The notes below the pieces were generated by a model. It worked only from the letters and a program-made list of their open reading frames with translations, was not told where the DNA came from and searched no databases. The position numbers and the translations under genes were made by a program. 64,000 nucleotides of DNA from Paracoccaceae bacterium. Lineage in GTDB: Bacteria > Pseudomonadota > Alphaproteobacteria > Rhodobacterales > Rhodobacteraceae. The stretch covers positions 1 through 64,000 of the forward strand of contig JAGRDY010000034.1 in the NCBI GenBank assembly GCA_020446815.1. The letters run 5' to 3'. Positions 34,465 to 42,843 of this stretch are shown here, piece by piece; position 1 is the first letter of the stretch, and every line of letters starts with the position of its first letter.

Positions 34465-34974
34465 TCACTCGATGATGAGAAGCGGGGCGCCGTACTCGAC
34501 CGCGCTGCCATCCTCGACGAGAATGCGTTTGACCGTTCCCGACCTCGGGGCCGGAATATGGTTCATGGTTTTCATCGCTTCGACGATAAGGACCGTCTGG
34601 CCTTCCGTCACGCTGGCGCCCAGGGTGACGAAGGGTTCCGCGCCCGGTTCGGCCGACAGATAGACCGTGCCGACCATGGGCGAGGTCACCGCACCGGGAT
34701 GCGTGGCCGGATCGCCCGCCGCCGGTGCGGGGCCGGCGGCGCCAACGGCGGCGGTGTCGGGCGGTGGCGCGGCGGGCGCGGCGACCGCCGATGGTGCGGC
34801 AACCGCGACCGGTTGTGCGGCCGTTTGCGCGGCGTATTTGCTGACACGCACATTCAACCGGTCGTTTTCGCCATATTCGCGTTTCACGCTCAGTTCCGCC
34901 AGGCCGCTTTTGTTGAGCAGTTCTGCCAGCGCCTCGATGAAGGCCACGTCACTTTCAAAGGATGTATTGGTCAT
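34465..34974 (-). CDS. accB: Biotin carboxyl carrier protein
   Basis: 169-residue carrier subunit. The C-terminal biotinyl domain has the modified lysine in the motif [11 protein letters not shown] and the characteristic thumb [15 protein letters not shown]. An Ala/Pro-rich flexible linker (residues about 50-90) connects it to the N-terminal helix region ([20 protein letters not shown]). Cotranscribed with accC. Confidence 0.96.
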   Translation of the reverse strand: MTNTSFESDVAFIEALAELLNKSGLAELSVKREYGENDRLNVRVSKYAAQTAAQPVAVAAPSAVAAPAAPPPDTAAVGAAGPAPAAGDPATHPGAVTSPMVGTVYLSAEPGAEPFVTLGASVTEGQTVLIVEAMKTMNHIPAPRSGTVKRILVEDGSAVEYGAPLLIIE

Positions 34975-35195
34975 TCTGTCCTCGATGGTCCTGTCAGCCA
35001 ACCCGTCTCTATCTGCGGGCCTTGCGTTACCTTGCCGCTTATACGCGCTTGCCTGCGGCGTGGAAAGCAATGACTTTGGCGCGGCGGCGGCGATTTTTCC
35101 GCAGGCAGGAAAGATTTCAATCCTTCTAAAAATTTACCAGTTGATAAAAAAATGATTCGATGGCAGATTTTTTCCAAACAGCGAGGGAGGTCGCC

Positions 35196-36530
35196 GTGAC
35201 CAATAGTCAATTGACGCCGGGCGTTGCCGCCGGCCGCCTGGGTGCGGACAAGTACCGGGACAATTTCGCCGATATTGCCCCCCGGTTCGATCCGCACGAA
35301 GCACTCGTGGCCGCCGACCGCTGCTATTTCTGTCATGATGCGCCCTGCGTGACGGCCTGTCCGACGACGATCGACATTCCGCTGTTCATCCGTCAGATCG
35401 CCACCGGCACCCCGGAAGCGGCGGCCAGGACGATCTTTGCCCAGAACATCCTCGGCGGCATGTGTGCCCGTGTCTGCCCGACCGAGCAGCTTTGCGAAGA
35501 GGTCTGCGTGCGCGAGGTGGCCGAAGGCAGGCCCGTGGAAATCGGGCGTTTGCAACGGTTCGCCACCGATGCCCTGATGGAAATGCCCGATCACCCGTTC
35601 ATGCGCGCCGCCGCGACGGGCAGGAAGATCGCGGTCGTCGGGGCCGGGCCTGCGGGCCTGTCGGCGGCCCATCGGCTGGCGATGAAGGGCCATGAGGTGA
35701 CGATCTTCGATGCCCGGCCGAAGGCGGGGGGGCTGAATGAATACGGCATTGCCAGCTACAAGACACCGGAAGGTTTCGCACAGGCCGAACTGGAGTGGCT
35801 GCTGAAGATCGGTGGCATCACCGTCAGGCACGGGCAGGCGCTGGGGCGGGAAATCACCCTTGAAGGCCTGACAGGGGATTTTGCGGCGGTGGTTCTGTCC
35901 ATCGGCCTGGGTGGCGTCAATGCGCTGCGCGCCGATGGCGAGAACAAGCAAAACGTCCTGAACGCAGTGGATTTCATCGCCGAACTGCGGCAGGCGGCAG
36001 ATGTCGCGGGCTTGCCGGTGGGCCGCGATGTGGTGGTGATCGGCGGTGGCATGACGGCCATTGACGCGGCCGTGCAATCCAAGCTTCTGGGTGCTGAAAA
36101 TGTCACCATCGCCTACCGGCGCGGACGCGACAGGATGAGCGCCTCGGAACATGAACAAGATCATGCAAGATCCGTTGGTGTCAGGATAATTTACAATGCC
36201 GCGCCTGTCGGGATCGTTGGTGAAGACGCCGTGCAGGAAATCGTGCTGGCCTATACCGAAGATGGCCCGGACGGATTGAAAACCGGAAGCGAGACTTTCC
36301 GCCTGAAGGCCGATCAGGTATTCAAGGCCATCGGCCAGACTTTGGCCGGGCATTCTGATGCGCTGGAACTGGCAGGCGGCAAGATTGCCGTGACGGGCGC
36401 CGGGCGGACATCGCTGAAAGGGGTCTGGGCGGCGGGTGACTGCGCCTCCGGCGGGGACGATCTGACCGTGACGGCCGTGGCCGAAGGGCGCGACGCGGCA
36501 GAAGACATTCATGCCAGCCTGATGGGCTGA
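35196..36530 (+). CDS. preT: NAD-dependent dihydropyrimidine dehydrogenase subunit PreT
   Basis: 444-residue FAD/Fe-S subunit that passes NADH electrons to PreA to reduce uracil or thymine. Cysteine clusters CYFCHDAPCVTACP and CARVCPTEQLCEEVC bind two Fe-S centres; IAVVGAGPAGLSAAHRL is the FAD fingerprint, DVVVIGGGMTAIDAA the NAD-binding one, and GVWAAGDCASGG the C-terminal FAD contact. I place the start at GTG 35196, with GGGAGG 5 nt upstream; the ATG at 35160 lacks a ribosome-binding site. preA follows 97 nt later. Confidence 0.93.
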   Translation: MTNSQLTPGVAAGRLGADKYRDNFADIAPRFDPHEALVAADRCYFCHDAPCVTACPTTIDIPLFIRQIATGTPEAAARTIFAQNILGGMCARVCPTEQLCEEVCVREVAEGRPVEIGRLQRFATDALMEMPDHPFMRAAATGRKIAVVGAGPAGLSAAHRLAMKGHEVTIFDARPKAGGLNEYGIASYKTPEGFAQAELEWLLKIGGITVRHGQALGREITLEGLTGDFAAVVLSIGLGGVNALRADGENKQNVLNAVDFIAELRQAADVAGLPVGRDVVVIGGGMTAIDAAVQSKLLGAENVTIAYRRGRDRMSASEHEQDHARSVGVRIIYNAAPVGIVGEDAVQEIVLAYTEDGPDGLKTGSETFRLKADQVFKAIGQTLAGHSDALELAGGKIAVTGAGRTSLKGVWAAGDCASGGDDLTVTAVAEGRDAAEDIHASLMG

Positions 36531-36627
36531 CGCGCAATCCAGCCCCGGATCTGTTGCGGGGTCTCAATCGCAACGCCCAGACATCCCGGATCGGGTCCGG
36601 GGCTGCGGCGGGAAAGGAGCCTGAACC

Positions 36628-37929
36628 ATGGCTGATCTGACAACCGACTTCATCGGCATCAAGTCCCCGAACCCGTTCTGGCTGGCCTCGGCGCCGCCCA
36701 CGGACAAGGAATACAACGTACGGCGCGCCTTCGACGCGGGCTGGGGCGGGGTCGTCTGGAAGACCCTCGGCGCCGAAGGGCCGCCGATCGTCAATGTCAA
36801 CGGGCCGCGTTACGGGGCGGTATACGGCGCGGATCGCCGGCTTTTGGGGTTGAACAACATCGAACTTATCACCGATCGCCCGCTGGAGGTGAATCTGCGC
36901 GAGATAAAGCAGGTCAAGCGCGATTATCCCGACCGGGCGCTGGTGATCAGCCTGATGGTGCCGTGCGACGAACAAAACTGGAAGGCGATCCTTGGCCATA
37001 TCGAAGATACCGGCGCCGACGGGGTGGAGCTGAATTTCGGCTGCCCGCACGGGATGAGCGAGCGGGGCATGGGCTCTGCCGTGGGGCAGGTGCCCGAATA
37101 CATCGAAATGGTGACGCGCTGGGTCAAGCAGTACAGCCGGATGCCCTGCATCGTGAAGCTGACGCCGAATATCACCGATATCTGCAAACCCGCGGCGGCG
37201 GCAAAGCGCGGCGGCGCCGATGCGGTGAGCCTGATCAACACGATCAATTCGATCACTTCGGTCGATCTCGACAATTTCGCGCCCGAACCGACCATTGACG
37301 GCAAGGGGGCGCATGGCGGCTATTGTGGCCCGGCGGTCAAGCCGATCGCGCTTTCCATGGTGTCGGAAATCGCCCGTCACGAGGAAACCGGCGGCCTGCC
37401 GATTTCCGGTATAGGCGGGGTGACGACCTGGCGCGACGCGGCCGAATTCATGGCGCTCGGGGCCGGAAATGTGCAGGTTTGCACGGCGGCGATGACCTAT
37501 GGCTTCCGGGTGGTGCAGGAAATGATTTCCGGGCTGTCGCAATATCTGGACGAAAAGGAAATCGGCTCGACCGCCGATCTCGTGGGGCGCGCGGTGCCCA
37601 ATGTCACCAATTGGCAGTTTCTCAACCTAAATTATGTCACCAAGGCCGAGATTGACCAGGATCTCTGTATCAAATGCGGGCGTTGCTATGCGGCTTGCGA
37701 AGATACCAGTCATCAGGCCATCGCAATGTCCGACGACCGGGTTTTCAGCGTCATTGATGAGGAATGCGTGGCCTGCAATCTGTGCATCGATGTCTGTCCT
37801 GTGGAAGACTGCATCACCATGCGCGAATTGCCCGTGGGCGCCGTCGATCCGCGCACCGGCAAGAAGGTCGGCGCCTATGCCAACTGGACGACGCATCCGA
37901 ACAACCCGATGGCGCAGGCGGCCGAATAG
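36628..37929 (+). CDS. preA: NAD-dependent dihydropyrimidine dehydrogenase subunit PreA
   Basis: 433-residue FMN subunit, the catalytic half of the PreTA uracil/thymine reductase. The N-terminal dihydroorotate-dehydrogenase-like barrel has NPFWLASAPPT, NFGCPHGMSERGMGSAVGQ (the substrate loop) and LPISGIGGVTTW. The C terminus carries two [4Fe-4S] motifs, CIKCGRCYAACEDTS and CVACNLCIDVCPVEDC. GAAAGGAG precedes the ATG. Together with preT it catalyses the first step of the reductive pyrimidine pathway encoded around it. Confidence 0.95.
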   Translation: MADLTTDFIGIKSPNPFWLASAPPTDKEYNVRRAFDAGWGGVVWKTLGAEGPPIVNVNGPRYGAVYGADRRLLGLNNIELITDRPLEVNLREIKQVKRDYPDRALVISLMVPCDEQNWKAILGHIEDTGADGVELNFGCPHGMSERGMGSAVGQVPEYIEMVTRWVKQYSRMPCIVKLTPNITDICKPAAAAKRGGADAVSLINTINSITSVDLDNFAPEPTIDGKGAHGGYCGPAVKPIALSMVSEIARHEETGGLPISGIGGVTTWRDAAEFMALGAGNVQVCTAAMTYGFRVVQEMISGLSQYLDEKEIGSTADLVGRAVPNVTNWQFLNLNYVTKAEIDQDLCIKCGRCYAACEDTSHQAIAMSDDRVFSVIDEECVACNLCIDVCPVEDCITMRELPVGAVDPRTGKKVGAYANWTTHPNNPMAQAAE

Positions 37930-38040
37930 GGCATATCGCCACTTGTGATCCCCCGTGCGGCGGCGGCGCGGTTTGATCCGTTCCGGCACGGTGCGGCAGG
38001 CCGGTTGCCGCGCAAAGCCTGCCCCGCCCCGTGAGAAGGC

Positions 38041-38673
38041 TCAGGGGGTCAGCAGCCGCCGGAACAGCGTGTCGAGAAAGGCGTCGGCCTCGGCATAGGG
38101 GTCGTGATCGGGGCCGAGCACCGCGCGCACCTGAACGTCGAAATCGGCATAGTGCTGGGTCAGCGACCAGATCGAGAAAATCAGATGGTGCGGGTGGACC
38201 GCGGCGATGCGCCCCTCGGCGATCCACTGGGCGATGACGCTGGCCTTGTCATCGACGAGGGTCTTGAGATTGCCGCGCAGCGTTTCCATCATCCGCGGCG
38301 CACCCTGAAGCATTTCATTGGCGAAAAGGCGGCTTTCGCGGGGGTAATCGCGGCTCAGGCCAAGCTTGCGGCGCATGTAGGAAAGGATTTCCGAAAGCGG
38401 ATCGCCCGCCGGATCCAGCCTGCGCAGGGGGGCCAGCCAGGCATCCAGCAGCGTATCGAGAAGCGTGACGTGAATTTCCTCTTTCGACGCGAAGTAATAA
38501 AGCAGATTGGGTTTCGACAGGCCCGAAACCTCGGCGATCTGGTCAAGCGTGGCGCCACGAAACCCGTGTTGGGAAAACACCTCGAGGGCCGCGTCGAGAA
38601 TGGTCTGGCGGTTCCTTTTCTGAATGCGGGTCGGTTGTCTTGCGGCTGGGCGGCGATCGTTCAAAAGGGGCAC
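38041..38673 (-). CDS. rutR: RutR-family TetR regulator
   Basis: 210-residue TetR repressor very close to E. coli RutR: ILDAALEVFSQHGFRGATLDQIAEVSG, SKPNLLYYFASKEEIHVTLLDTLLDAWL, GLSRDYPRESRLFANEMLQGAP, and the C-terminal LIFSIWSLTQHYADFDVQV typical of the RutR ligand pocket, which binds uracil or thymine. The start codon is GTG at 38673. It is divergent from a cupin gene, and a second RutR-like regulator lies 400 bp away. It should control pre/hyu genes in response to pyrimidines. Confidence 0.88.
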   Translation of the reverse strand: MPLLNDRRPAARQPTRIQKRNRQTILDAALEVFSQHGFRGATLDQIAEVSGLSKPNLLYYFASKEEIHVTLLDTLLDAWLAPLRRLDPAGDPLSEILSYMRRKLGLSRDYPRESRLFANEMLQGAPRMMETLRGNLKTLVDDKASVIAQWIAEGRIAAVHPHHLIFSIWSLTQHYADFDVQVRAVLGPDHDPYAEADAFLDTLFRRLLTP

Positions 38674-38745
38674 TTTCGCGGTTCGGGTGTCGGATGTCTT
38701 GCGCCGGAAAGCTTGACTGGGATGGACGGCGCAAACAAGAATTCA

Positions 38746-38762
38746 TTGACCGGCCGGGGCAA
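38746..38762. promoter_or_regulatory. Imperfect RutR-like inverted repeat between rutR and cupin gene
   Basis: A 17-bp imperfect palindrome starting TTGACCGG and ending GGGGCAA, with two mismatched pairs. It lies 44 bp before the cupin gene and 73 bp before rutR. It resembles the RutR half-site TTGACC only in its left arm, so this is a weak call. Confidence 0.3.
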
Positions 38763-38805
38763 AAAAACCTTTCCGGTGTGAAACAGGCCCCTGGAGGAGA
38801 TGCCG

Positions 38806-39090
38806 ATGCGCCGCGCCTGCACTGCGACCCCGATGATCGATGACGAGCGGGTGCGCGTCACCCGGTTCGATTTTGTGCCCGGTGCCGAAACCGGCTGGCA
38901 CCGGCACGGGTTCGATTACGTCATTACCGCCATCACCGAATGCCGGATGCTGCTGGAGGAACCGGGCGGCGCGGCGCGCCAGGTGACGGTGCCCGCGGGT
39001 ACGGCCTATCGCCGCGCCGAGGGCGTCGAGCATAATGTCGTGAACGCCGGCGACGAACCGATGAGCTTCGTCGAGGTGGAGCTCAAGTGA
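38806..39090 (+). CDS. Cupin-domain protein
   Basis: 94-residue single cupin. GWHRHGFDYVITAITECRMLL holds the first cupin motif (two His) and AEGVEHNVVNAGDEPMSFVEVEL the second. Such small cupins bind metal and are often isomerases, dioxygenases or ligand sensors; no activity can be deduced. GGAGGAG lies 7 nt before the ATG at 38806; the ATG at 38800 is too close to it. It sits between two RutR-type regulators and its 3' end overlaps the second one by 8 nt (convergent). Confidence 0.75.
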   Translation: MRRACTATPMIDDERVRVTRFDFVPGAETGWHRHGFDYVITAITECRMLLEEPGGAARQVTVPAGTAYRRAEGVEHNVVNAGDEPMSFVEVELK

Positions 39091-39718
39091 CCGCGCCGAT
39101 GCCGCGCAGGATCACCCGCTTGACGTTTTCCTTGGCTTCTTTCCATTGTTTGTCGCCAAGGCGCTTGCCGCCATTCAGCGTTTCGATCTGATGGCCGAAA
39201 TCGGCGTAGTGCTGGGTTGTCGCCCAGAGCATGTAAAGCAGGTGTTCGGGGTTGATCGGGTCCATCTTGCCCTCATCCACCCATTTCTGGATCAGCCTTG
39301 CGCGTCCCGTTGTCCATTCCCGCAAGGTGGTTTCCAGATAGTCCTGAATGACCGGCGCACCGTGCATCACCTCGGACGCCCAGACTTTCGAGCCTTCGGG
39401 GTGCCGGCGCGAGATTTCCATCTTGGCGTCGATATAGGCGCCGATTCCCTCGACCGGGCCGGGGGCCTTGTCGAACACGTCGGCGGCGTGCAGCCAAATC
39501 TCGAAAATGTTCTGAACCACCTTGCGGTAAAGCTCTTCCTTGGTGGTGAAATAGTAATGCAGATTGGCCTTGGGCAGGCCCGCCAGATCGGCGATAAGCT
39601 GCATCGTGGCCCCGCCGAACCCCGCTTCGGCAAAGACTTTTTCGGCGGCATCTAGGATCAGCCGCTGGGTTTCCTGGCGGTTCACGTCGCGTTTGGAAAG
39701 CCGTTCTGTCGCGGTCAT
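39083..39718 (-). CDS. Second RutR-family TetR regulator
   Basis: 211-residue TetR protein and clear paralogue of RutR: ILDAAEKVFAEAGFGGATMQLIADLAG, PKANLHYYFTTKEELYRKVVQNIFEIWL, the ISRRHPEGSKVWASEVMHGAP block and LLYMLWATTQHYADFGHQI. It diverges from the carbamoylase gene, and two RutR-type palindromes lie between the two starts. By position it is the local repressor of the dihydropyrimidinase-ABC operon; ligand probably a pyrimidine or a breakdown product. Confidence 0.88.
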   Translation of the reverse strand: MTATERLSKRDVNRQETQRLILDAAEKVFAEAGFGGATMQLIADLAGLPKANLHYYFTTKEELYRKVVQNIFEIWLHAADVFDKAPGPVEGIGAYIDAKMEISRRHPEGSKVWASEVMHGAPVIQDYLETTLREWTTGRARLIQKWVDEGKMDPINPEHLLYMLWATTQHYADFGHQIETLNGGKRLGDKQWKEAKENVKRVILRGIGAVT

Positions 39719-39737
39719 CTTTTTTCCAAGAAAATTG

Positions 39738-39786
39738 TTGACCGGTTGGTCAGGTTGTGATGGTTTAACCCTGACCATATGGTCAA
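39738..39786. promoter_or_regulatory. Pair of RutR-type operators, 33 bp apart
   Basis: Two 16-bp palindromes fit the RutR consensus TTGACCANNTGGTCAA: TTGACCGGTTGGTCAG at 39738-39753 and CTGACCATATGGTCAA at 39771-39786. Their starts are 33 bp apart, about three helical turns, so dimers would sit on one face. They lie between the divergent TetR gene and the carbamoylase gene and would control both. Confidence 0.8.
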
Positions 39787-39854
39787 GAAGCGAGTCGCCG
39801 CAAGGGGCAACAAGACCCCGCCAGAACCCGGCTCGCCCGACAAGGGAGATCGAG

Positions 39855-41105
39855 ATGTCCGCACCCGGTGAAAACCTTCGGATCAATTCCGCGCGCCTGT
39901 GGGACGCGATCATGGAAATGGCCAAGATCGGCCCCGGCGTGGCGGGCGGCAACAACCGCCAGACGTTGACCGACGCCGATGCGCAGGGGCGGCGGCTTTT
40001 CCAGAGCTGGTGCGAGGCGGCGGGCATGACCATGGGGGTCGATGCCATGGGCACGATGTTTGCCACCCGCGCGGGCACCGACCCCGAGGCGCTGCCTGTC
40101 TACATGGGCAGCCATCTCGACACCCAGCCCACGGGCGGGAAATATGACGGGGTGCTGGGGGTTCTTGGCGCGCTGGAAGCGGTGCGCACGATGAACGACC
40201 TCGGCATCAAGACCAGGCACCCGATCGTCGTGACCAACTGGACCAATGAGGAAGGCACCCGCTTTGCCCCGGCCATGCTGGCCTCTGGCGTGTTTGCCGG
40301 GGTGCTGAAACAGGATTACGCCTATGGGCGGCAGGATGCCGAGGGCAAGAGCTTCGGCGATGAGCTCAAGCGAATCGGCTGGGTCGGCGACGAAAAGGTC
40401 GGCGCGCGCAAGATGCACGCGATGTTCGAGTTGCACATCGAGCAGGGGCCGATTCTCGAGGCGGAGGGCCGCGAGATCGGTGTCGTCACGCATGGGCAGG
40501 GGCTCTGGTGGTTGCAGGTGACGCTGACGGGCAGGGAATCGCATACCGGTTCGACGCCGATGAACATGCGGGTCAACGCCGGGCTTGGCATGGCGCGGAT
40601 CACCGAGGCGGTGCACGAAATCGCCATGGCCAACCAGCCCAACGCAGTGGGCGCGGTCGGGCAGGCCAATGTCTATCCCAATTCGCGCAACGTCATTCCG
40701 GGCAAGGCGGTCTTCACCATCGACATCCGTTCGCCGCAACTGGCCAAGCTGAACGTCATGCGCGAAGAGATCGAGCTGGCCGCCGCGCAGATCGCCCGCG
40801 ATCTGGGGCTGGGGATCGAGATCGAGCCGGCGGGGCATTTCGATCCGGTGACATTCGACGAAGGCTGCGTGAAGGCGGTACGAAATGCCGCCGAAAAGCT
40901 CGGCTACAGCCATATGGATATCGTCTCGGGCGCGGGCCACGACGCCTGCTGGATCAACAAGGTCGCGCCGACCGCGATGATCATGTGCCCCTGCGTTGAC
41001 GGGCTTTCCCATAACGAGGCCGAGGAGATCAGCCCGGAATGGGCGGCGGCGGGGACGGACGTGCTGTTGCACGCGGTGCTGGAGACGGCGGAGGTTGTGG
41101 GGTGA
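39855..41105 (+). CDS. Zn-dependent N-carbamoyl-beta-alanine/amino-acid hydrolase
   Basis: 416-residue M20-type amidohydrolase. MGSHLDTQPTGGKYDGVLGVLGAL and TNEEGTRFAPAMLAS carry the metal ligands (His, Asp, Glu, Glu), ELHIEQGPILEAEG and HTGSTPMNMRVNAGL are the second-domain and linker signatures, and GAGHDACWINKVAPTAMIMCPCVDGLSHNEAE the C-terminal ligand His. It would hydrolyse N-carbamoyl-beta-alanine (third step of the reductive pathway) or N-carbamoyl-amino acids. AAGGGAG precedes the ATG. First gene of the operon, behind the RutR-type operators. Confidence 0.92.
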   Translation: MSAPGENLRINSARLWDAIMEMAKIGPGVAGGNNRQTLTDADAQGRRLFQSWCEAAGMTMGVDAMGTMFATRAGTDPEALPVYMGSHLDTQPTGGKYDGVLGVLGALEAVRTMNDLGIKTRHPIVVTNWTNEEGTRFAPAMLASGVFAGVLKQDYAYGRQDAEGKSFGDELKRIGWVGDEKVGARKMHAMFELHIEQGPILEAEGREIGVVTHGQGLWWLQVTLTGRESHTGSTPMNMRVNAGLGMARITEAVHEIAMANQPNAVGAVGQANVYPNSRNVIPGKAVFTIDIRSPQLAKLNVMREEIELAAAQIARDLGLGIEIEPAGHFDPVTFDEGCVKAVRNAAEKLGYSHMDIVSGAGHDACWINKVAPTAMIMCPCVDGLSHNEAEEISPEWAAAGTDVLLHAVLETAEVVG

Positions 41106-41392
41106 GTGTGCAGAACGTTGTTGGCGTGATATTGCTAGCAGCTCTTGCGTATTACCTTTGGCCGAGGAGGGAGGTTTGGACTGGCATTGCATATCCTAGT
41201 GCAAGCAATTTGCTGGAACACCAAGTTGTTGGCGAGTTTGATTCTCTAGATGTTTGTCTCGATGCGGTTATCACTAGAGTGAATACATTCAAAAACCCGA
41301 ACTCGGCCGATTATGAGTGCGGTCTGAATTGCCGCGTTTCCGAAGTAGATTCAGATCTTATGATCTGTGAAGAGACGAAGGATTGGAAATGA
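41102..41392 (+). CDS. Small membrane-anchored cysteine-containing protein of unknown function
   Basis: A 96-residue protein without recognised relatives. It starts at GTG 41102, overlapping the carbamoylase stop (GTGA), and stops at 41392, overlapping the dihydropyrimidinase start (ATGA). Its N terminus is one hydrophobic helix (VVGVILLAALAYYLWP), the rest is hydrophilic with four cysteines in the C-terminal half (SLDVCLDAV, YECGLNCRV, LMICEETKDWK), compatible with two disulfides outside the cytoplasm. Its base composition is visibly more AT-rich than its neighbours, and its codons use many A/T third positions, suggesting recent acquisition. Confidence 0.65.
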   Translation: MSVQNVVGVILLAALAYYLWPRREVWTGIAYPSASNLLEHQVVGEFDSLDVCLDAVITRVNTFKNPNSADYECGLNCRVSEVDSDLMICEETKDWK

Positions 41393-42843
41393 CCACCATC
41401 ATCAAGAACGGCACCGTCGTCACCGCCGATCTGACCTACAAGGCGGATGTGCTGATCGAGGGAGGCAGGATCGCCCAGATCGGCGAAAATCTCGAAGGCG
41501 ACAAGGTGCTGGATGCCACCGGCTGCTATGTCATGCCGGGCGGGATCGACCCGCATACCCATCTGGAGATGCCCTTCATGGGCACCTATTCCACTGACGA
41601 TTTCGAATCCGGCACCCGCGCCGCGCTGGCGGGCGGCACGACCATGGTGGTGGATTTCGTGCTGCCAAGCCCCGGGCAGGGGCTGATCGACGGCTTGCAG
41701 ATGTGGCACAACAAATCGGGCCGTGCCAATTGCGATTATTCCTATCACATGGCCATCACCTGGTGGGGTGAAAAGGTCTTTGACGACATGAAGACCGTGG
41801 TCGAGGAAAACGGCATCACCACCTTCAAGCATTTCATGGCCTACAAGGGGGCCCTGATGGTCAATGACGACGAGCTTTACGCAAGCTTCCGTCGTTGTGC
41901 GGAACTGGGGGCGATTCCGCTGGTTCATGCCGAAAACGGCGATGTAGTGGCGGAATTGCAGGCCCGGCTGATGGCCGACGGCAATACCGGCCCCGAGGCG
42001 CATGCCTATTCGCGCCCGCCGCAGGTCGAGGGCGAGGCCACCAACCGCGCGATCATGATCGCCGATATGGCGGGTGTGCCGCTTTATGTGGTGCACACCA
42101 GTTGCGAGGAAAGCCACGAGGCGATCCGCCGTGCCCGGATGCAGGGAAAGCGCGTCTGGGGAGAGCCGCTGATCCAGCACCTGACGCTGGACGAGAGCGA
42201 GTATTTCAACAAGGACTGGGATCATGCCGCGCGCCGCGTGATGTCGCCGCCCTTCCGCAACAAGCAGCATCAGGACAGCCTTTGGGCGGGGCTGCAGTCG
42301 GGCTCGCTCTCGGTCGTCGCCACCGATCACTGCGCCTTCACGACCGAACAGAAACGCACCGGGATCGGCGATTTCACCAAGATCCCCAATGGCACCGGCG
42401 GGCTCGAGGACCGGATGCCGATGCTCTGGACCCACGGCGTGGAAACCGGCCGGCTGACACCCAACGAATTCGTCGCGGTAACATCAACGAATATCGCCAA
42501 GATACTGAATTGCTATCCGAAAAAAGGTGCGGTTCTGGTCGGTGCCGATGCCGATCTGGTGGTATGGGATCCCAAGAAGACAAAGACGATTTCCGCCAAG
42601 ACCCAGCAATCGGCCATCGATTACAACGTCTTCGAGGGCAAGAAGGTCAAGGGCCTGCCGCGCTATACGCTGACCCGCGGCATGGTGGCGGTCAATGACG
42701 GCAAGGTGGATACCCGTGAAGGTCACGGCAAATTCGTTGCCCGCCAGGCCAATGGCACCGTCAACAAGGCTCTGTCGGCCTGGAAGGATCTGACCGCGCC
42801 AAGGCCGGTGGCAAGGACGGGTATCCCGGCAAGCGGGGTCTGA
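41389..42843 (+). CDS. hydA: Dihydropyrimidinase / D-hydantoinase
   Basis: 484-residue cyclic amidohydrolase that opens dihydrouracil or hydantoins. The HxH pair is His56/His58 (GGIDPHTHLEMPF), the carboxylated lysine is Lys153 in FMAYKG, and further metal ligands are His in LVHAENGD and VVHTSCEESHEA and the Asp in VATDHCAF. GAAGGA precedes the ATG at 41389, inside the small upstream gene. One base overlaps the following decarboxylase gene (TGATG). Substrate choice (pyrimidine rather than hydantoin) follows from preTA nearby. Confidence 0.95.
   Translation: MTTIIKNGTVVTADLTYKADVLIEGGRIAQIGENLEGDKVLDATGCYVMPGGIDPHTHLEMPFMGTYSTDDFESGTRAALAGGTTMVVDFVLPSPGQGLIDGLQMWHNKSGRANCDYSYHMAITWWGEKVFDDMKTVVEENGITTFKHFMAYKGALMVNDDELYASFRRCAELGAIPLVHAENGDVVAELQARLMADGNTGPEAHAYSRPPQVEGEATNRAIMIADMAGVPLYVVHTSCEESHEAIRRARMQGKRVWGEPLIQHLTLDESEYFNKDWDHAARRVMSPPFRNKQHQDSLWAGLQSGSLSVVATDHCAFTTEQKRTGIGDFTKIPNGTGGLEDRMPMLWTHGVETGRLTPNEFVAVTSTNIAKILNCYPKKGAVLVGADADLVVWDPKKTKTISAKTQQSAIDYNVFEGKKVKGLPRYTLTRGMVAVNDGKVDTREGHGKFVARQANGTVNKALSAWKDLTAPRPVARTGIPASGV

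Noticed and set aside
35160-35195. ATG start of preT 12 codons upstream
   Set aside because: No ribosome-binding site, whereas GTG 35196 has GGGAGG at ideal spacing and starts the conserved part.
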